Positions 55,780 to 64,000 of a DNA stretch of 64,000 nucleotides are shown here, piece after piece; within the stretch, counting starts at the first letter, position 1, and each line of letters starts with the position of its first letter. Source of the stretch: Williamsia limnetica (GTDB lineage Bacteria; Actinomycetota; Actinomycetes; Mycobacteriales; Mycobacteriaceae). The notes beneath the pieces were generated by a model. The model was not told where the DNA came from. It saw only the letters and a list, made by a program, of their open reading frames with translations, and did no database searches. The stretch spans positions 62,001 through 126,000 of the forward strand of contig NZ_QJSP01000002.1 in NCBI RefSeq assembly GCF_003217475.1, written 5' to 3'. Made by a program: the position numbers and the translations under genes.

Positions 55780-57330
55780 GTGAATGAAGTCCGTGGCCGA
55801 GGCCGAAATACCCCAGATGTCGACACCGCTGCGCAAGCACCGGAAGCAGATCAGACCCCGGAACAGCTCCGTATCCGCCGAGCCAAGCGTGAAAAAATCC
55901 TCACCGAGGGCGGCGAGGCGTATCCGGTGTCTGTGCCACGGACACATTCCCTTGCCGAGGTGCGCGCGAAGTATCCCGACCTCGAGGTGGACACCCAGAC
56001 CGGCGACATCGTCGGGGTGGCCGGTCGCGTCATCTTCGTCCGTAACACCGGCAAGCTCTGTTTTGCCACTCTGCAAGAAGGTGACGGCACCCAACTGCAG
56101 GCGATGATCAGCCTCAATGGTGTCGGCGAGGACTTGCTGGCCGCCTGGAAGGCCGACGTCGACCTCGGTGATTTCGTCTTCGTCCACGGTGAGGTCATCA
56201 GCTCACGACGCGGCGAGCTCAGTGTGCTCGCCGACACCTGGCAGATGGCGTCCAAGGCCCTGCGCCCACTTCCGGTGGCCCACAAGGACATGAGTGAAGA
56301 GGCACGGGTCCGGCAGCGGTACCTCGACCTGATCATCCGGCCGCAGGCGCGCGAGACGGCCCGCATGAGGGTCGCGGTGATGCGGGAACTGCGCGCCGCA
56401 CTGGAACGACGTGGCTTCCTCGAGATCGAGACCCCGATGCTCCAGACTCTGCATGGCGGCGCGGCGGCACGACCGTTCGTCACCCATTCGAATGCCTTCG
56501 ACATCGACCTCTATCTGCGCATCGCCCCCGAGCTCTTCCTGAAGCGGGCCGTGGTCGGCGGCATCGAGCGGGTCTTCGAGATCAACCGTAATTTCCGCAA
56601 CGAGGGCGCCGACTCGACGCATTCTCCGGAGTTCGCGATGCTCGAGACCTATCAGGCCTACGGCACGTACGACGATTCTGCGCAGATGACGCGGGAGGTC
56701 ATCCAAGAGGTCGCGATGGGTGCACTCGGCACGCTCACCCCGGAGATGGCGGACGGCACCACCTACGATCTCGGTGGTCAGTGGCGGTCGGTGGAGATGT
56801 ATCCGTCGTTGTCGCAGGCGGTCGACGAGGAGGTCACCCCGCGGACGTCTGTGGAGCGACTGCTCGAGATCAGCGACCGAGTGGGACTCGAGATCCCCCC
56901 GAACAAGGGATACGGCCACGGCAAGCTGGTCGAAGAGCTGTGGGAGCACACTGTCGGCGAGGAGCTGTCGGGGCCGGTGTTCGTGCGGGACTTCCCGATC
57001 GAGACCTCTCCGCTGGTGCGTGAGCACCGCACCATCGAAGGTGTGACCGAGAAGTGGGACCTGTATATGCGGGGCTTCGAATTGGCAACAGGGTATTCAG
57101 AATTGATCGACCCGGTCATTCAGCGTGAGCGGTTCGTCGACCAGGCGCGCCTTGCTCGAGCGGGGGATGATGAGGCAATGGTTCTCGATGAGGACTTTCT
57201 TGCCGCCATGGAGCAGGGTATGCCGCCGACCACCGGTACGGGAATGGGCATTGATCGACTACTGATGGCGCTTACCGGACTCGGCATTCGGGAAACGATC
57301 CTCTTTCCACTTGTGAAGCCGCAGCAATGA
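55780..57330 (+). CDS. lysS: Lysyl-tRNA synthetase LysS (class II)
   Basis: A 516-residue enzyme that charges tRNA-Lys. The N-terminal OB-fold (about 60-165) binds the anticodon and the class II catalytic domain follows. Motif 2 is [20 protein letters not shown] near 280 and motif 3 is [15 protein letters not shown] near 485. The first 30 residues are unconserved. GTG 55780 is preferred because of the -10 box; an upstream in-frame ATG at 55738 lies before that box. Confidence 0.96.
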   Translation: MNEVRGRGRNTPDVDTAAQAPEADQTPEQLRIRRAKREKILTEGGEAYPVSVPRTHSLAEVRAKYPDLEVDTQTGDIVGVAGRVIFVRNTGKLCFATLQEGDGTQLQAMISLNGVGEDLLAAWKADVDLGDFVFVHGEVISSRRGELSVLADTWQMASKALRPLPVAHKDMSEEARVRQRYLDLIIRPQARETARMRVAVMRELRAALERRGFLEIETPMLQTLHGGAAARPFVTHSNAFDIDLYLRIAPELFLKRAVVGGIERVFEINRNFRNEGADSTHSPEFAMLETYQAYGTYDDSAQMTREVIQEVAMGALGTLTPEMADGTTYDLGGQWRSVEMYPSLSQAVDEEVTPRTSVERLLEISDRVGLEIPPNKGYGHGKLVEELWEHTVGEELSGPVFVRDFPIETSPLVREHRTIEGVTEKWDLYMRGFELATGYSELIDPVIQRERFVDQARLARAGDDEAMVLDEDFLAAMEQGMPPTTGTGMGIDRLLMALTGLGIRETILFPLVKPQQ

Positions 57331-57476
57331 CTTAAACAAGACATTTCTTCACTATTAGCGCGGATGGTTCATTCGCGCTATGCTGGCGGCCGATAGGCGG
57401 CCACTATGAATATGCGTGTTCGTGTTGGTGCCGGATCTATCAATGAAAGTCTCGGAGCCATCACGAATGGAGCACA

Positions 57477-57809
57477 ATGGCTAAGAAAGTTACGGTCACG
57501 CTGGTCGATGATGTCGACGACAGCAAGACGGCGGATGAGACCGTGGAGTTCGGCGTCGATGGCGTCACCTACGAGATTGACCTGTCTTCCAAGAACGCGG
57601 ACAAGCTGCGCGATGACGTCGCGAAATGGGCTGAGCACGCCCGTCGTGTGAGTGGTCGCAAGCGTGCCAAGGGCCTCACGACCAAGGCCTCGGTGGATCG
57701 TGAGCAGACCGCGGCAATTCGTGATTGGGCGCGTCGCAGCGGCCATCAGGTGTCCTCACGTGGACGTATTGCCGCAGGCATCGTGGACGCCTACAACGAG
57801 GCGCACTGA
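57477..57809 (+). CDS. lsr2: Lsr2 nucleoid-associated protein (xenogeneic silencer)
   Basis: A 110-residue DNA-bridging protein that coats AT-rich DNA and silences foreign genes. The N-terminal dimerisation domain begins [15 protein letters not shown]; the C-terminal DNA-binding domain has [18 protein letters not shown] with the RGR minor-groove motif. The ATG at 57477 follows GGAG. A 146-bp leader separates it from lysS and holds TATGCT (57381-57386), a -10 candidate. A strong terminator ends the unit. Confidence 0.97.
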   Translation: MAKKVTVTLVDDVDDSKTADETVEFGVDGVTYEIDLSSKNADKLRDDVAKWAEHARRVSGRKRAKGLTTKASVDREQTAAIRDWARRSGHQVSSRGRIAAGIVDAYNEAH

Positions 57810-57844
57810 CCCTGGTTTCTGACCACGGATGTAGTCTGAATAGA

Positions 57845-57878
57845 CGAGCGACCCGAGTTATCGGGTCGCTCGTTTTTT
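57845..57878 (+). terminator. Intrinsic terminator of lsr2
   Basis: CGAGCGACCCGA and TCGGGTCGCTCG form a perfect 12-bp stem with a GTTA loop, followed by six T. It is the most classical terminator in the window. Confidence 0.92.
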
Positions 57879-57994
57879 CTTGCCCGCGGCGATCGGATCA
57901 ATTGTGGATCGGGCGAAACCTCAAACAATCGGAAATAATTCTGACCGTCGCGATCATTTGTGAACCTGTATGACAAGAATTGATTCCGACTCCT

Positions 57995-59596
57995 TTATGA
58001 AAGCTCCCGTTTCAAGATCTTGCCTGCCGCATTGCGGGGGAACTCTTCGATGAAGACAACCGATCGGGGAATCTTGAAGTTCGCCAGTTTCTCGCGAGCG
58101 TGAGATATGACGGAAGCCTCATCTATCGACGCCCCGGCCGCCGTCGTGATGTATGCCCGTCCCACTTCGCCAAGTCGATCGTCGGGGACGCCGATTACCG
58201 CGACTTCGGTCACGCCATTGATTCGTGAGAGAACCTGCTCGATCTCGGCGGGATAGACGTTGAATCCGCCGCAGATGTACATGTCTTTGAGACGATCTGT
58301 GATCGTGAGGTTCCCTTTTGCATCAATTGTTCCGATATCGCCGGTGTGCAGCCAGCCGTCTGCATCGATGGCCTCCGCGGTCGCCTGGGGGTCGTCGAGG
58401 TATCCGGCCATGACCATTTTCCCGCGAGCCAGTACCTCGCCGGCGTCGGACAGCTTGAACTCCATACCTGCGAACGCCCGGCCGCAGGTGTGCGCGACGG
58501 TCTCGTTGTCGTCGTCGGGGGTGCAGGTGGACACGAAGCCGCTCGTCTCGGTCAATCCGTAGGCGGTCACCACCGTCTCGATGCCCAGGTCGTTCTGCAT
58601 CCGCTCGACCAGCACCACCGGGACGATGGCTGCGCCGGTGACGGCAAGGCGCAGCGATGACAGGTCGTGATTTTCTCGTCCGGGGGCGTCGAGGATCGTC
58701 TGGAAGATCGTGGGAGCACCCGGGAACACGGTGACCGCTCTGGTTTCGATGAGCCGCATGGCCTCCGTCGGGGAGTACACCGCGAGCGGAACCATGGTCG
58801 TGCCCATCAGGGTGCACGGGAGGATGCCCGCCTTGTAGCCAAAGGTGTGGAAGTAGGGGTTCGCCATCAGGTAGGTGTCCTGCGGCCCCAGGCGACCGTT
58901 CTGGGCCCAGGCCCGTGCGCCGGCGATGGTCTGCTGGTGCTCGGCCAGAGCGCCCTTCGACTTGCCGGTGGTACCGGAGGTGAACAGCACGTCGGAGATG
59001 TCGGTCGGCGCGACGGCGGCGGCCCGGGTTCGTGCCTCGGTGGTGTCGTGATCGACGACGGAAGCGAGGAAGTCGGTCCAGTCCACGCCGATGGTGTCGC
59101 GCTGGTCGTCGGCCTCGAGGCGGATCCTGACGGCCACCGACAGGTTCGTCTGGGTGTCGAGGTCGCCGGCGGCCTCGGCCAGGCGGGCCAGCCGATCGGT
59201 GCCCAGGAACATGCCCGCGACCACCAGGGCCCGTGCGCTGGTGCGCTGGATGATCTCGAGCGCCTCCGTTGCGGTGTAGCGGGTGTTGAGTGGGACCAGA
59301 GTTGCACCTGCGACGTGGACGCCGAGTGCCGCGATCGGCCAGTGGTAGCTGTTCGGCGCCCAGATCGCGACGCGGTCCCCGGCGTTGATCCCCTGCTCGA
59401 TGAGCGCCGTCGCGAAGGCGTCGACCGCAGTCTGCAGTTCCGACCAGGTCAGTTGGACCGGCTCGCCCCACTGGTCGTCGATGATCGCCGGCTGATCGGG
59501 CCACAGCCGGGCCGCGCGTTGCAGCGCCTGGGTGGTGGTGGCGACGTCCTCGAGGTCGACGACGTTGCCTGCCGGACGATCTGGTGTCACGCACAT
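57995..59596 (-). CDS. fadD3: HIP-CoA ligase FadD3 (acyl-CoA synthetase of steroid ring degradation)
   Basis: A 533-residue adenylate-forming enzyme. The ATP motif LFTSGTTGKSKGAL is near 210, YGLTETSG near 345, GWLHTGDIG near 420, and the catalytic Lys in PRNAAGKILKREL at the C-terminus. FadD3 adds CoA to the C/D-ring propionate left from cholesterol (HIP). The identity rests on similarity and on the neighbours fadE30, SDR and fadA6 with a KstR2 box between the divergent genes. The ATG at 59596 has GGGAGG upstream. Confidence 0.88.
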   Translation of the reverse strand: MCVTPDRPAGNVVDLEDVATTTQALQRAARLWPDQPAIIDDQWGEPVQLTWSELQTAVDAFATALIEQGINAGDRVAIWAPNSYHWPIAALGVHVAGATLVPLNTRYTATEALEIIQRTSARALVVAGMFLGTDRLARLAEAAGDLDTQTNLSVAVRIRLEADDQRDTIGVDWTDFLASVVDHDTTEARTRAAAVAPTDISDVLFTSGTTGKSKGALAEHQQTIAGARAWAQNGRLGPQDTYLMANPYFHTFGYKAGILPCTLMGTTMVPLAVYSPTEAMRLIETRAVTVFPGAPTIFQTILDAPGRENHDLSSLRLAVTGAAIVPVVLVERMQNDLGIETVVTAYGLTETSGFVSTCTPDDDNETVAHTCGRAFAGMEFKLSDAGEVLARGKMVMAGYLDDPQATAEAIDADGWLHTGDIGTIDAKGNLTITDRLKDMYICGGFNVYPAEIEQVLSRINGVTEVAVIGVPDDRLGEVGRAYITTAAGASIDEASVISHAREKLANFKIPRSVVFIEEFPRNAAGKILKRELS

Positions 59597-59698
59597 GAAT
59601 TCCTCCCGGTGTTCACACCTGTTCGAATATGCTGCTCCCGTCGTGGTGAACGCGGGTGCCGAAGCAAAAACCTAGCACTTGCTTGGGTGGTCTGACCG

Positions 59699-59712
59699 AG
59701 CAAGTGCTTGGT
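59699..59712. promoter_or_regulatory. KstR2 operator
   Basis: AGCAAGTGCTTGGT fits the published KstR2 consensus AnCAAGnnCTTGnT at every fixed base. It lies between fadD3 and fadE30 and just upstream of the fadE30 -10 box. A second, imperfect site (CTTG half) is at 59674-59687. Confidence 0.85.
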
Positions 59713-59716
59713 CGGT

Positions 59717-59722
59717 TATGGT
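59717..59722 (+). promoter_or_regulatory. Leaderless-type -10 box of fadE30
   Basis: TATGGT is 7 bp before the ATG at 59730. The KstR2 box would then cover about -31 to -18, where repressor binding blocks polymerase. Confidence 0.5.
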
Positions 59723-59729
59723 GGTCGTC

Positions 59730-60980
59730 ATGACGGCGATCAACCTCGCTGACCGAGGCGTGGACCTGGCGCAATGGGATGGAACGACGGCAGACTTCGC
59801 CGATTCCGTCCGGACGTGGCTGGACCAACATCTGTCGGGAGAATTCGAGAATCTCAAGTCCCGCGGCGGCCCGGGTAGCGAGCACGAGTTCTTCGCCCGC
59901 CGGTTGGAGTGGGACAGACTGCTGGCCCGGGCGGGCTGGACATGTCTCGGCTGGCCGACGGAGTACGGCGGTCGCGGGGCCACCATCGAACAGCGGATCC
60001 TGTTCCATCAGGAGTACGCGCGGTCCGGGGCGCCGGCCCGGGTCAGTCACGTCGGCGAAGAGCTCCTCGGGCCGACCCTGATCGCGTTCGGTACAGACGA
60101 GCAGAAACGCCGGTTTCTGCCCGGCATCAGAGATGTCGACGAACTCTGGGCGCAGGGATACTCCGAGCCGGGAGCCGGCTCCGATCTCGCCAACATCTCG
60201 ACGACTGCGCGCCTCGACGGCGACACGTGGGTCATCAACGGACAGAAGGTCTGGACCTCGCTGGCCCATGTGGCGCAGTGGGCCTTCGTCTTGTGCCGTA
60301 CCGAACCGGGGTCGAGCCGGCACAAAGGGCTCAGCTTCCTGCTCGTACCGCTGGATCAGCCGGGCGTGACGGTCCGCCCGATCCAGCAGCTCACCGGGAC
60401 GTCCGAGTTCAACGAGGTCTTCTTCGACGACGCCACCACCGAGGCATCGCTCGTGGTCGGCGAGCCGGGCGAGGGCTGGAAGGTGGCCATGGGGCTGCTG
60501 CAGTTCGAGCGTGGTGTCTCCACCCTCGGCCAGCAGGTCGGATTCTCGCGCGAGTTGGATCACGTCGTCGAGATGGCCAAGGCGAACGGCACCGCGAGCG
60601 AGCCCGTCATCCGGGAACGGATCGCGAGGGCGTCACTGGAGCTGCGGGTGATGCGCGCGCATGCCCAGCGGACATTGGCGATCGTGGACACCGGCGGGTC
60701 CGGTGGCGAGGCGTCGGTTGCGAAGTTGCTGTGGGCCAATTGGCATCGGGACCTCGGAGAGCTGGCGATGGCGGTGCAGGGTGCGCCGTCGCTGATCGCA
60801 CCGGAGGCCACCAGCGAGGGTGCCGCGAACGACATCTTCGATCCGGAGCACCTCGAGTTGGACTTCTGGCAGAGGCTGTTCCTTTTCACCCGCGCAGACA
60901 CCATTTATGGCGGATCCAACGAAGTGCAACGCAACATCATCGCCGAGCGAGTGCTCGGACTACCTCGAGAGGCACGATAG
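59730..60980 (+). CDS. fadE30: Acyl-CoA dehydrogenase FadE30-like (HIP degradation)
   Basis: A 416-residue flavoprotein dehydrogenase acting on the CoA thioester of the cholesterol C/D-ring fragment. ACAD motifs are GYSEPGAGSDLANISTTA near 145, INGQKVWTSLAHVAQWAF near 170, and YGGSNEVQRNIIAERVLGLP at the C-terminus. ATG 59730 is chosen because of the -10 spacing; ATG 59718 lies within that box. It overlaps the SDR gene by one base and should be KstR2-controlled. Confidence 0.88.
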   Translation: MTAINLADRGVDLAQWDGTTADFADSVRTWLDQHLSGEFENLKSRGGPGSEHEFFARRLEWDRLLARAGWTCLGWPTEYGGRGATIEQRILFHQEYARSGAPARVSHVGEELLGPTLIAFGTDEQKRRFLPGIRDVDELWAQGYSEPGAGSDLANISTTARLDGDTWVINGQKVWTSLAHVAQWAFVLCRTEPGSSRHKGLSFLLVPLDQPGVTVRPIQQLTGTSEFNEVFFDDATTEASLVVGEPGEGWKVAMGLLQFERGVSTLGQQVGFSRELDHVVEMAKANGTASEPVIRERIARASLELRVMRAHAQRTLAIVDTGGSGGEASVAKLLWANWHRDLGELAMAVQGAPSLIAPEATSEGAANDIFDPEHLELDFWQRLFLFTRADTIYGGSNEVQRNIIAERVLGLPREAR

Positions 60981-61810
60981 TGACCGCAGAACAGACCGTG
61001 CCCACGCAGGGCCGCAGGAGCCCGCTGGCCGAGGTACCGGAAGAGATCGCCGGACACGGACTGCTGGCCGGGCGCAAGGTCGTCGTCACCGCGGCAGCCG
61101 GCACCGGAATCGGATTCGCCTCGGCGCGAAGGGCTTTGCTCGAGGGCGCGGACGTGCTCGTCAGCGACTGGCACGAGCGGCGATTGGGTGAGACCGCCGA
61201 CAAACTGCATGCCGAGTTCGGCGACCAGGTGGTGGCCCAGGCGGTGTGCAACGTCCAGCAGACCTCTGAGGTGAACGAGCTGATCACCTCGGCGGCAGAG
61301 CAACTCGGGCGCATCGACATCCTGATCAACAACGCCGGTCTCGGTGGCGAGACCCCGGTGGTGGACATGGACGACGACGAGTGGGACCGCGTCATCGACA
61401 TCACCCTCAACGGGACCTTCCGTGCGACCAGGGCCGCGTTGCGCTACTTCCGCGACGCCCCGCACGGTGGTGTCATCGTGAACAACGCCTCGGTACTCGG
61501 TTGGCGCGCCCAGCACAGTCAATCCCACTACGCCGCAGCGAAGGCCGGGGTGATGGCGCTGACCAGGTGCGCTGCCATCGAAGCCGCCGAGTACGGGGTA
61601 CGCATCAACGCCGTGGCGCCGTCGATCGCGCGGCACCCGTTCCTCGCGAAGGTGACCAGCGAAGAACTACTCGCCGACCTCGCCTCACGTGAGGCTTACG
61701 GCCGCGCCGCCGAGGTGTGGGAGATCGCGGCCACCATCGCCATGCTCGCCAGCGACTACACCACCTACCTGACCGGCGAGGTCGTCTCGATCTCCAGTCA
61801 GCGCGCTTGA
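60980..61810 (+). CDS. Short-chain dehydrogenase/reductase, Rv3559c-like (steroid ring degradation)
   Basis: A 276-residue NAD(P)-dependent SDR. The cofactor motif TAAAGTGIGFASARRAL is near residue 38, NNAGLGG near 118, and the catalytic set Ser in NNASVLGW, then YAAAK near 185 (Tyr and Lys). The GTG at 60980 shares its G with the fadE30 stop. By position it corresponds to Rv3559c (IpdF in the HIP pathway literature), which oxidises a 5-hydroxy group of HIP-CoA. Confidence 0.85.
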   Translation: MTAEQTVPTQGRRSPLAEVPEEIAGHGLLAGRKVVVTAAAGTGIGFASARRALLEGADVLVSDWHERRLGETADKLHAEFGDQVVAQAVCNVQQTSEVNELITSAAEQLGRIDILINNAGLGGETPVVDMDDDEWDRVIDITLNGTFRATRAALRYFRDAPHGGVIVNNASVLGWRAQHSQSHYAAAKAGVMALTRCAAIEAAEYGVRINAVAPSIARHPFLAKVTSEELLADLASREAYGRAAEVWEIAATIAMLASDYTTYLTGEVVSISSQRA

Positions 61811-61870
61811 ACACTCGCCAGATCTTCCAGTAGACAGTCAATCTTTCCCAGATAGTTCGAGGAGCACAGC

Positions 61871-63025
61871 ATGTCTCAGCCTCAGGCGTACATCGTCGAA
61901 GCACTGCGGACCCCGGTGGGCAAACGGAACGGGTCCCTGGCCGGGGTTCATCCGGCGGACCTGGGGGCCCACGTCATCAAGGCCGTGATCGAGCGGACCG
62001 GCATCGATCCGGTGGTCGTCGACGACGTGATCTTCGGATGCGTCGACACCATCGGCGCTCAGGCCGGCAACATCGCCCGCACCGCCTGGCTCACCGCGGG
62101 CCTGCCGCTGGACATCCCGGGTACCACGGTCGATCGCCAATGCGGATCGTCCCAGCAGGCAATTCATTTCGCGGCCCAGGCCGTGATGAGTGGTACCCAG
62201 GACGTCGTGATCGCGGGTGGTCTGCAGAACATGAGCGCCATCCCCATCTCGGCGGCGATGCTCGCGGGCCGCGAGTTCGGCTACACCACCCCGACGGCCG
62301 AGTCCCCGGGCTGGACCGAGCGTTTCGGTGATGCAGAGATCTCGCAGTTCGTCGGAGCCGACATGATGGCCAAGAAGTGGGACATCAGCCGGCTCGACAT
62401 GGAGCAGTGGGCCCTGCAGTCCCACCAGCGCGCCCGCCGCGCGATCGACGAGGGTCGTTTCGCCGCGGAGACCGTCCCGCTGGGTGATTGTGTCGTCGAC
62501 GAATGCCCGCGTGAGACAACGCTGGAGAAGATGGCCGGACTCAAGGTGCTGGCCGAGGGGTCGCAGCTGACCGCTGCGGTCGCATCGCAGATCTGTGACG
62601 GTGCGTCGGCGACCTTGGTGGTCTCCGAAGCCGCGCTCAAGACATACGGACTGACCCCGCGGGCCCGGATCCACCACATCTCGGTGCGCGGCGACGATCC
62701 CGTGATGATGCTGTCGGCACCGATCCCGGCGACCAAGTACGCCTTGGAGAAGACAGGCCTCAGTATCGACGACATCGACGTCGTCGAGATCAATGAAGCC
62801 TTCGCACCCGTGGTCCTGGCCTGGCTGAAAGAGACCGGCGCAGATCCGGCGCGGGTCAATCCGAACGGCGGCGGCATCGCGCTCGGACATCCACTCGGGG
62901 CGACCGGCGCCAAACTGTTCGCGACTCTGTTGCACGAACTCGAGCGCACCGGTGGTCGCTACGGCCTGCAGACGATGTGTGAGGGCGGTGGCACCGCCAA
63001 CGTCACGATCATCGAGCGCCTCTAG
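61871..63025 (+). CDS. fadA6: Thiolase FadA6-like (steroid ring degradation)
   Basis: A 384-residue thiolase that should cleave beta-ketoacyl-CoA intermediates at the end of HIP breakdown. The acylated Cys is in VDRQCGSSQQAIHF near 92, EINEAFAPVVLAWL is near 316, GGGIALGHPLGATGAK near 335 holds His, and TMCEGGGTANVTI near 370 holds the second Cys. The ATG at 61871 has GAGGAG upstream. It ends the fadE30 operon before the hairpin at 63039. Confidence 0.88.
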   Translation: MSQPQAYIVEALRTPVGKRNGSLAGVHPADLGAHVIKAVIERTGIDPVVVDDVIFGCVDTIGAQAGNIARTAWLTAGLPLDIPGTTVDRQCGSSQQAIHFAAQAVMSGTQDVVIAGGLQNMSAIPISAAMLAGREFGYTTPTAESPGWTERFGDAEISQFVGADMMAKKWDISRLDMEQWALQSHQRARRAIDEGRFAAETVPLGDCVVDECPRETTLEKMAGLKVLAEGSQLTAAVASQICDGASATLVVSEAALKTYGLTPRARIHHISVRGDDPVMMLSAPIPATKYALEKTGLSIDDIDVVEINEAFAPVVLAWLKETGADPARVNPNGGGIALGHPLGATGAKLFATLLHELERTGGRYGLQTMCEGGGTANVTIIERL

Positions 63026-63038
63026 CCTTTCCCGAAAT

Positions 63039-63089
63039 TGGGGCCTTTTGGCGACCAAAAGCCCAAGTGGGCTCCGCCAAAAGGCCCCA
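63039..63089 (+). terminator. Nested palindrome after fadA6 (copy 2 of a repeated hairpin)
   Basis: A 15-bp stem (63039-63053 with 63075-63089) encloses AGCCCA/TGGGCT (63060-63065 with 63068-63073). The sequence and layout match 2133-2183, with C-G in the stem changed to T-A on both arms. Confidence 0.75.
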
Positions 63090-63158
63090 TGATCGGCGGG
63101 CGCGGCGGCGCAGGTGGCGCGGCAGGTGTGAGTTGGCGCATACTGGTTTGCGACATAC

Positions 63159-63190
63159 TTGGAAAATCGTTCCAACGTTTCGCATGCGAA
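63159..63190. promoter_or_regulatory. Two adjacent palindromes upstream of the aldehyde dehydrogenase
   Basis: TTGGAA-AATCG-TTCCAA (63159-63175) and TTCGCATGCGAA (63179-63190) are both perfect. They lie 26-57 bp before the ATG, an operator position. The regulator is not in the window. Confidence 0.5.
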
Positions 63191-63215
63191 CCAGAAGCAC
63201 TTGGAGGTCCCCGCC

Positions 63216-64000
63216 ATGACCAAACCCGCAGACGTGGCAAAGAAACAGGTCAGCGAGAACACATCCGCCGACACCCTGTCGCTGCAGGCGTTGCTCGACC
63301 TTCAGCGGGCGGCGTTCCTGCGCGACGGGATCCCGGACGCCGAGACCCGCATCGACCGGATCGTGCGTTTGCAGGCGATGCTGCTCGACAATGCAGAGGA
63401 GATCTCGGAAGCGTTGACCGCGGACTTCGGGTCTCGTCCCCGGGAACTGTCGATCGCCGCTGACGTCGCAGGCTGCATGATCGACCTGAATCATCAGAAA
63501 CGGCACGTGAAGAAGTGGATGCAGACGTCCACGCCGGGCAAGGTGCTTGCCAAGGCCGGTCTGCGCCAGGAGGTCCGCCACGACCCCAAGGGGGTCGTCG
63601 GGATCATGGGTCCCTGGAACTTCCCGCTGCAGCTGACCATCGTCCCAGCCGGATCGGCACTCGCCGCCGGCAACCGCGTCCTGATGCGCCCGTCCTCGAT
63701 CACCGCGAAGACAACAGCGGTGCTCGCGAAACTCGCGCCGCGATACTTCGCTCTCGAAGAGCTCGCAGTGCTGACCAGTGCGCACGGCGGTGGATCGGAC
63801 TTCGCGAAGCTCGAGGTCGATCACATGTTCTTCACCGGCTCGCCGGAGGTCGGTGCCTCGGTCGCCGCCGAGGCCGGCAAGAACCTGGTGCCGGTGACCC
63901 TCGAACTCGGCGGCAAGAACCCTGTCGTCGTCGATGCCGAGGCCGACATCGAGAAGGCCGCCACCCGGATCGCCGATGCCCGTCTCGTCAACGGCGGTCA
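63216..64000 (+). CDS. Aldehyde dehydrogenase (coniferyl-aldehyde type), partial
   Basis: The first 261 residues of an NAD(P)-dependent aldehyde dehydrogenase; the rest, with the catalytic Cys, lies beyond the window. Visible are GIMGPWNFPLQLTIVP near 130, the cofactor-contact region MRPSSITAKT near 156, HMFFTGSPEVGASVA near 205, and VTLELGGKNPVVV near 225 with the general-base Glu. The ATG at 63216 follows TTGGAGG. The range of aldehydes cannot be told. Two palindromes upstream suggest ligand-dependent control. Confidence 0.9.
   Translation, partial: MTKPADVAKKQVSENTSADTLSLQALLDLQRAAFLRDGIPDAETRIDRIVRLQAMLLDNAEEISEALTADFGSRPRELSIAADVAGCMIDLNHQKRHVKKWMQTSTPGKVLAKAGLRQEVRHDPKGVVGIMGPWNFPLQLTIVPAGSALAAGNRVLMRPSSITAKTTAVLAKLAPRYFALEELAVLTSAHGGGSDFAKLEVDHMFFTGSPEVGASVAAEAGKNLVPVTLELGGKNPVVVDAEADIEKAATRIADARLVNGG

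Noticed and set aside
57331-57476. The 146-bp leader of lsr2 as a riboswitch
   Set aside because: Only a 6-bp stem (AGCGCG/CGCGCT) is visible, with no conserved aptamer pattern that I recognise.
59909-60979. In-frame extension of the SDR gene upstream through fadE30
   Set aside because: It is shadow sequence of fadE30; GTG 60980 gives the standard SDR start.

Overview
The window is about 64 kb of high-GC DNA from a mycolic-acid-producing actinomycete (order Mycobacteriales). Several blocks follow gene order I recall from Mycobacterium tuberculosis. These are purA with the Rv0358/Rv0359 pair; purT, rhodanese and metZ; the run from ppa, dacB, tilS and hpt through ftsH, fol, pan, coaX and lysS to lsr2; and the fadD3/fadE30/Rv3559c/fadA6 cholesterol-ring block. 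An IdeR-type iron box, a perfect KstR2 box, Lsr2, the actinobacterial form of FtsH and many leaderless-type starts agree with this. Gordonia is my best guess at genus, but that is inference. I see no rRNA, tRNA, CRISPR array, prophage or insertion sequence. Both ends cut genes: a chloramphenicol-type efflux pump on the left and an aldehyde dehydrogenase on the right.

Left part (1-20.9 kb): drug efflux pump, CDF metal exporter, glycogen debranching enzyme, site-2 protease with a conserved partner divergent from purA, a Tat-exported flavoenzyme, a TetR regulator, and an AbiEi-like/DUF559 nuclease-like gene bracketed by two 70-bp palindromes. Next come a citrate transporter with a CitA/CitB-type two-component system, a membrane class III nucleotide cyclase, a Na+/H+ antiporter divergent from a UBP-type zinc finger protein, purT and a DUF456 membrane protein.

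Middle part (20.9-38 kb): an iron-siderophore ABC importer (ATPase and two permeases) behind an IdeR-like box, a small secreted protein, a DUF6325/SHOCT pair, a NarL-type two-component system, fprA, and a siderophore-binding lipoprotein with its own iron-box-like site. A sulfur block follows (membrane protein, rhodanese, metZ). Then come DedA, a coupled pair of odd proteins (a class V aminotransferase fold without its lysine, and a lone luciferase-like C-terminal domain), allantoicase, and a MarR/MFS pair.

Right part (38-64 kb): the conserved housekeeping run. It makes pyrophosphatase, a PBP4-type peptidase, a zinc protease, TilS, Hpt, an amidase, FtsH, the folate enzymes FolE-FolP-FolB-FolK, pantothenate/CoA enzymes PanC-PanD-CoaX, LysS and Lsr2. 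Most genes here overlap by 1-8 bp and look translationally coupled. The window ends with the KstR2-type methylhexahydroindanedione-propionate (HIP) degradation genes fadD3 (divergent), fadE30, an SDR and fadA6.

Two themes stand out outside the genes. Convergent gene pairs are separated by long, often nested, perfect palindromes, and one palindrome family occurs twice with a compensatory base change. At least seven genes have a TANNNT box 6-8 bp before the start codon, as expected for leaderless mRNAs.
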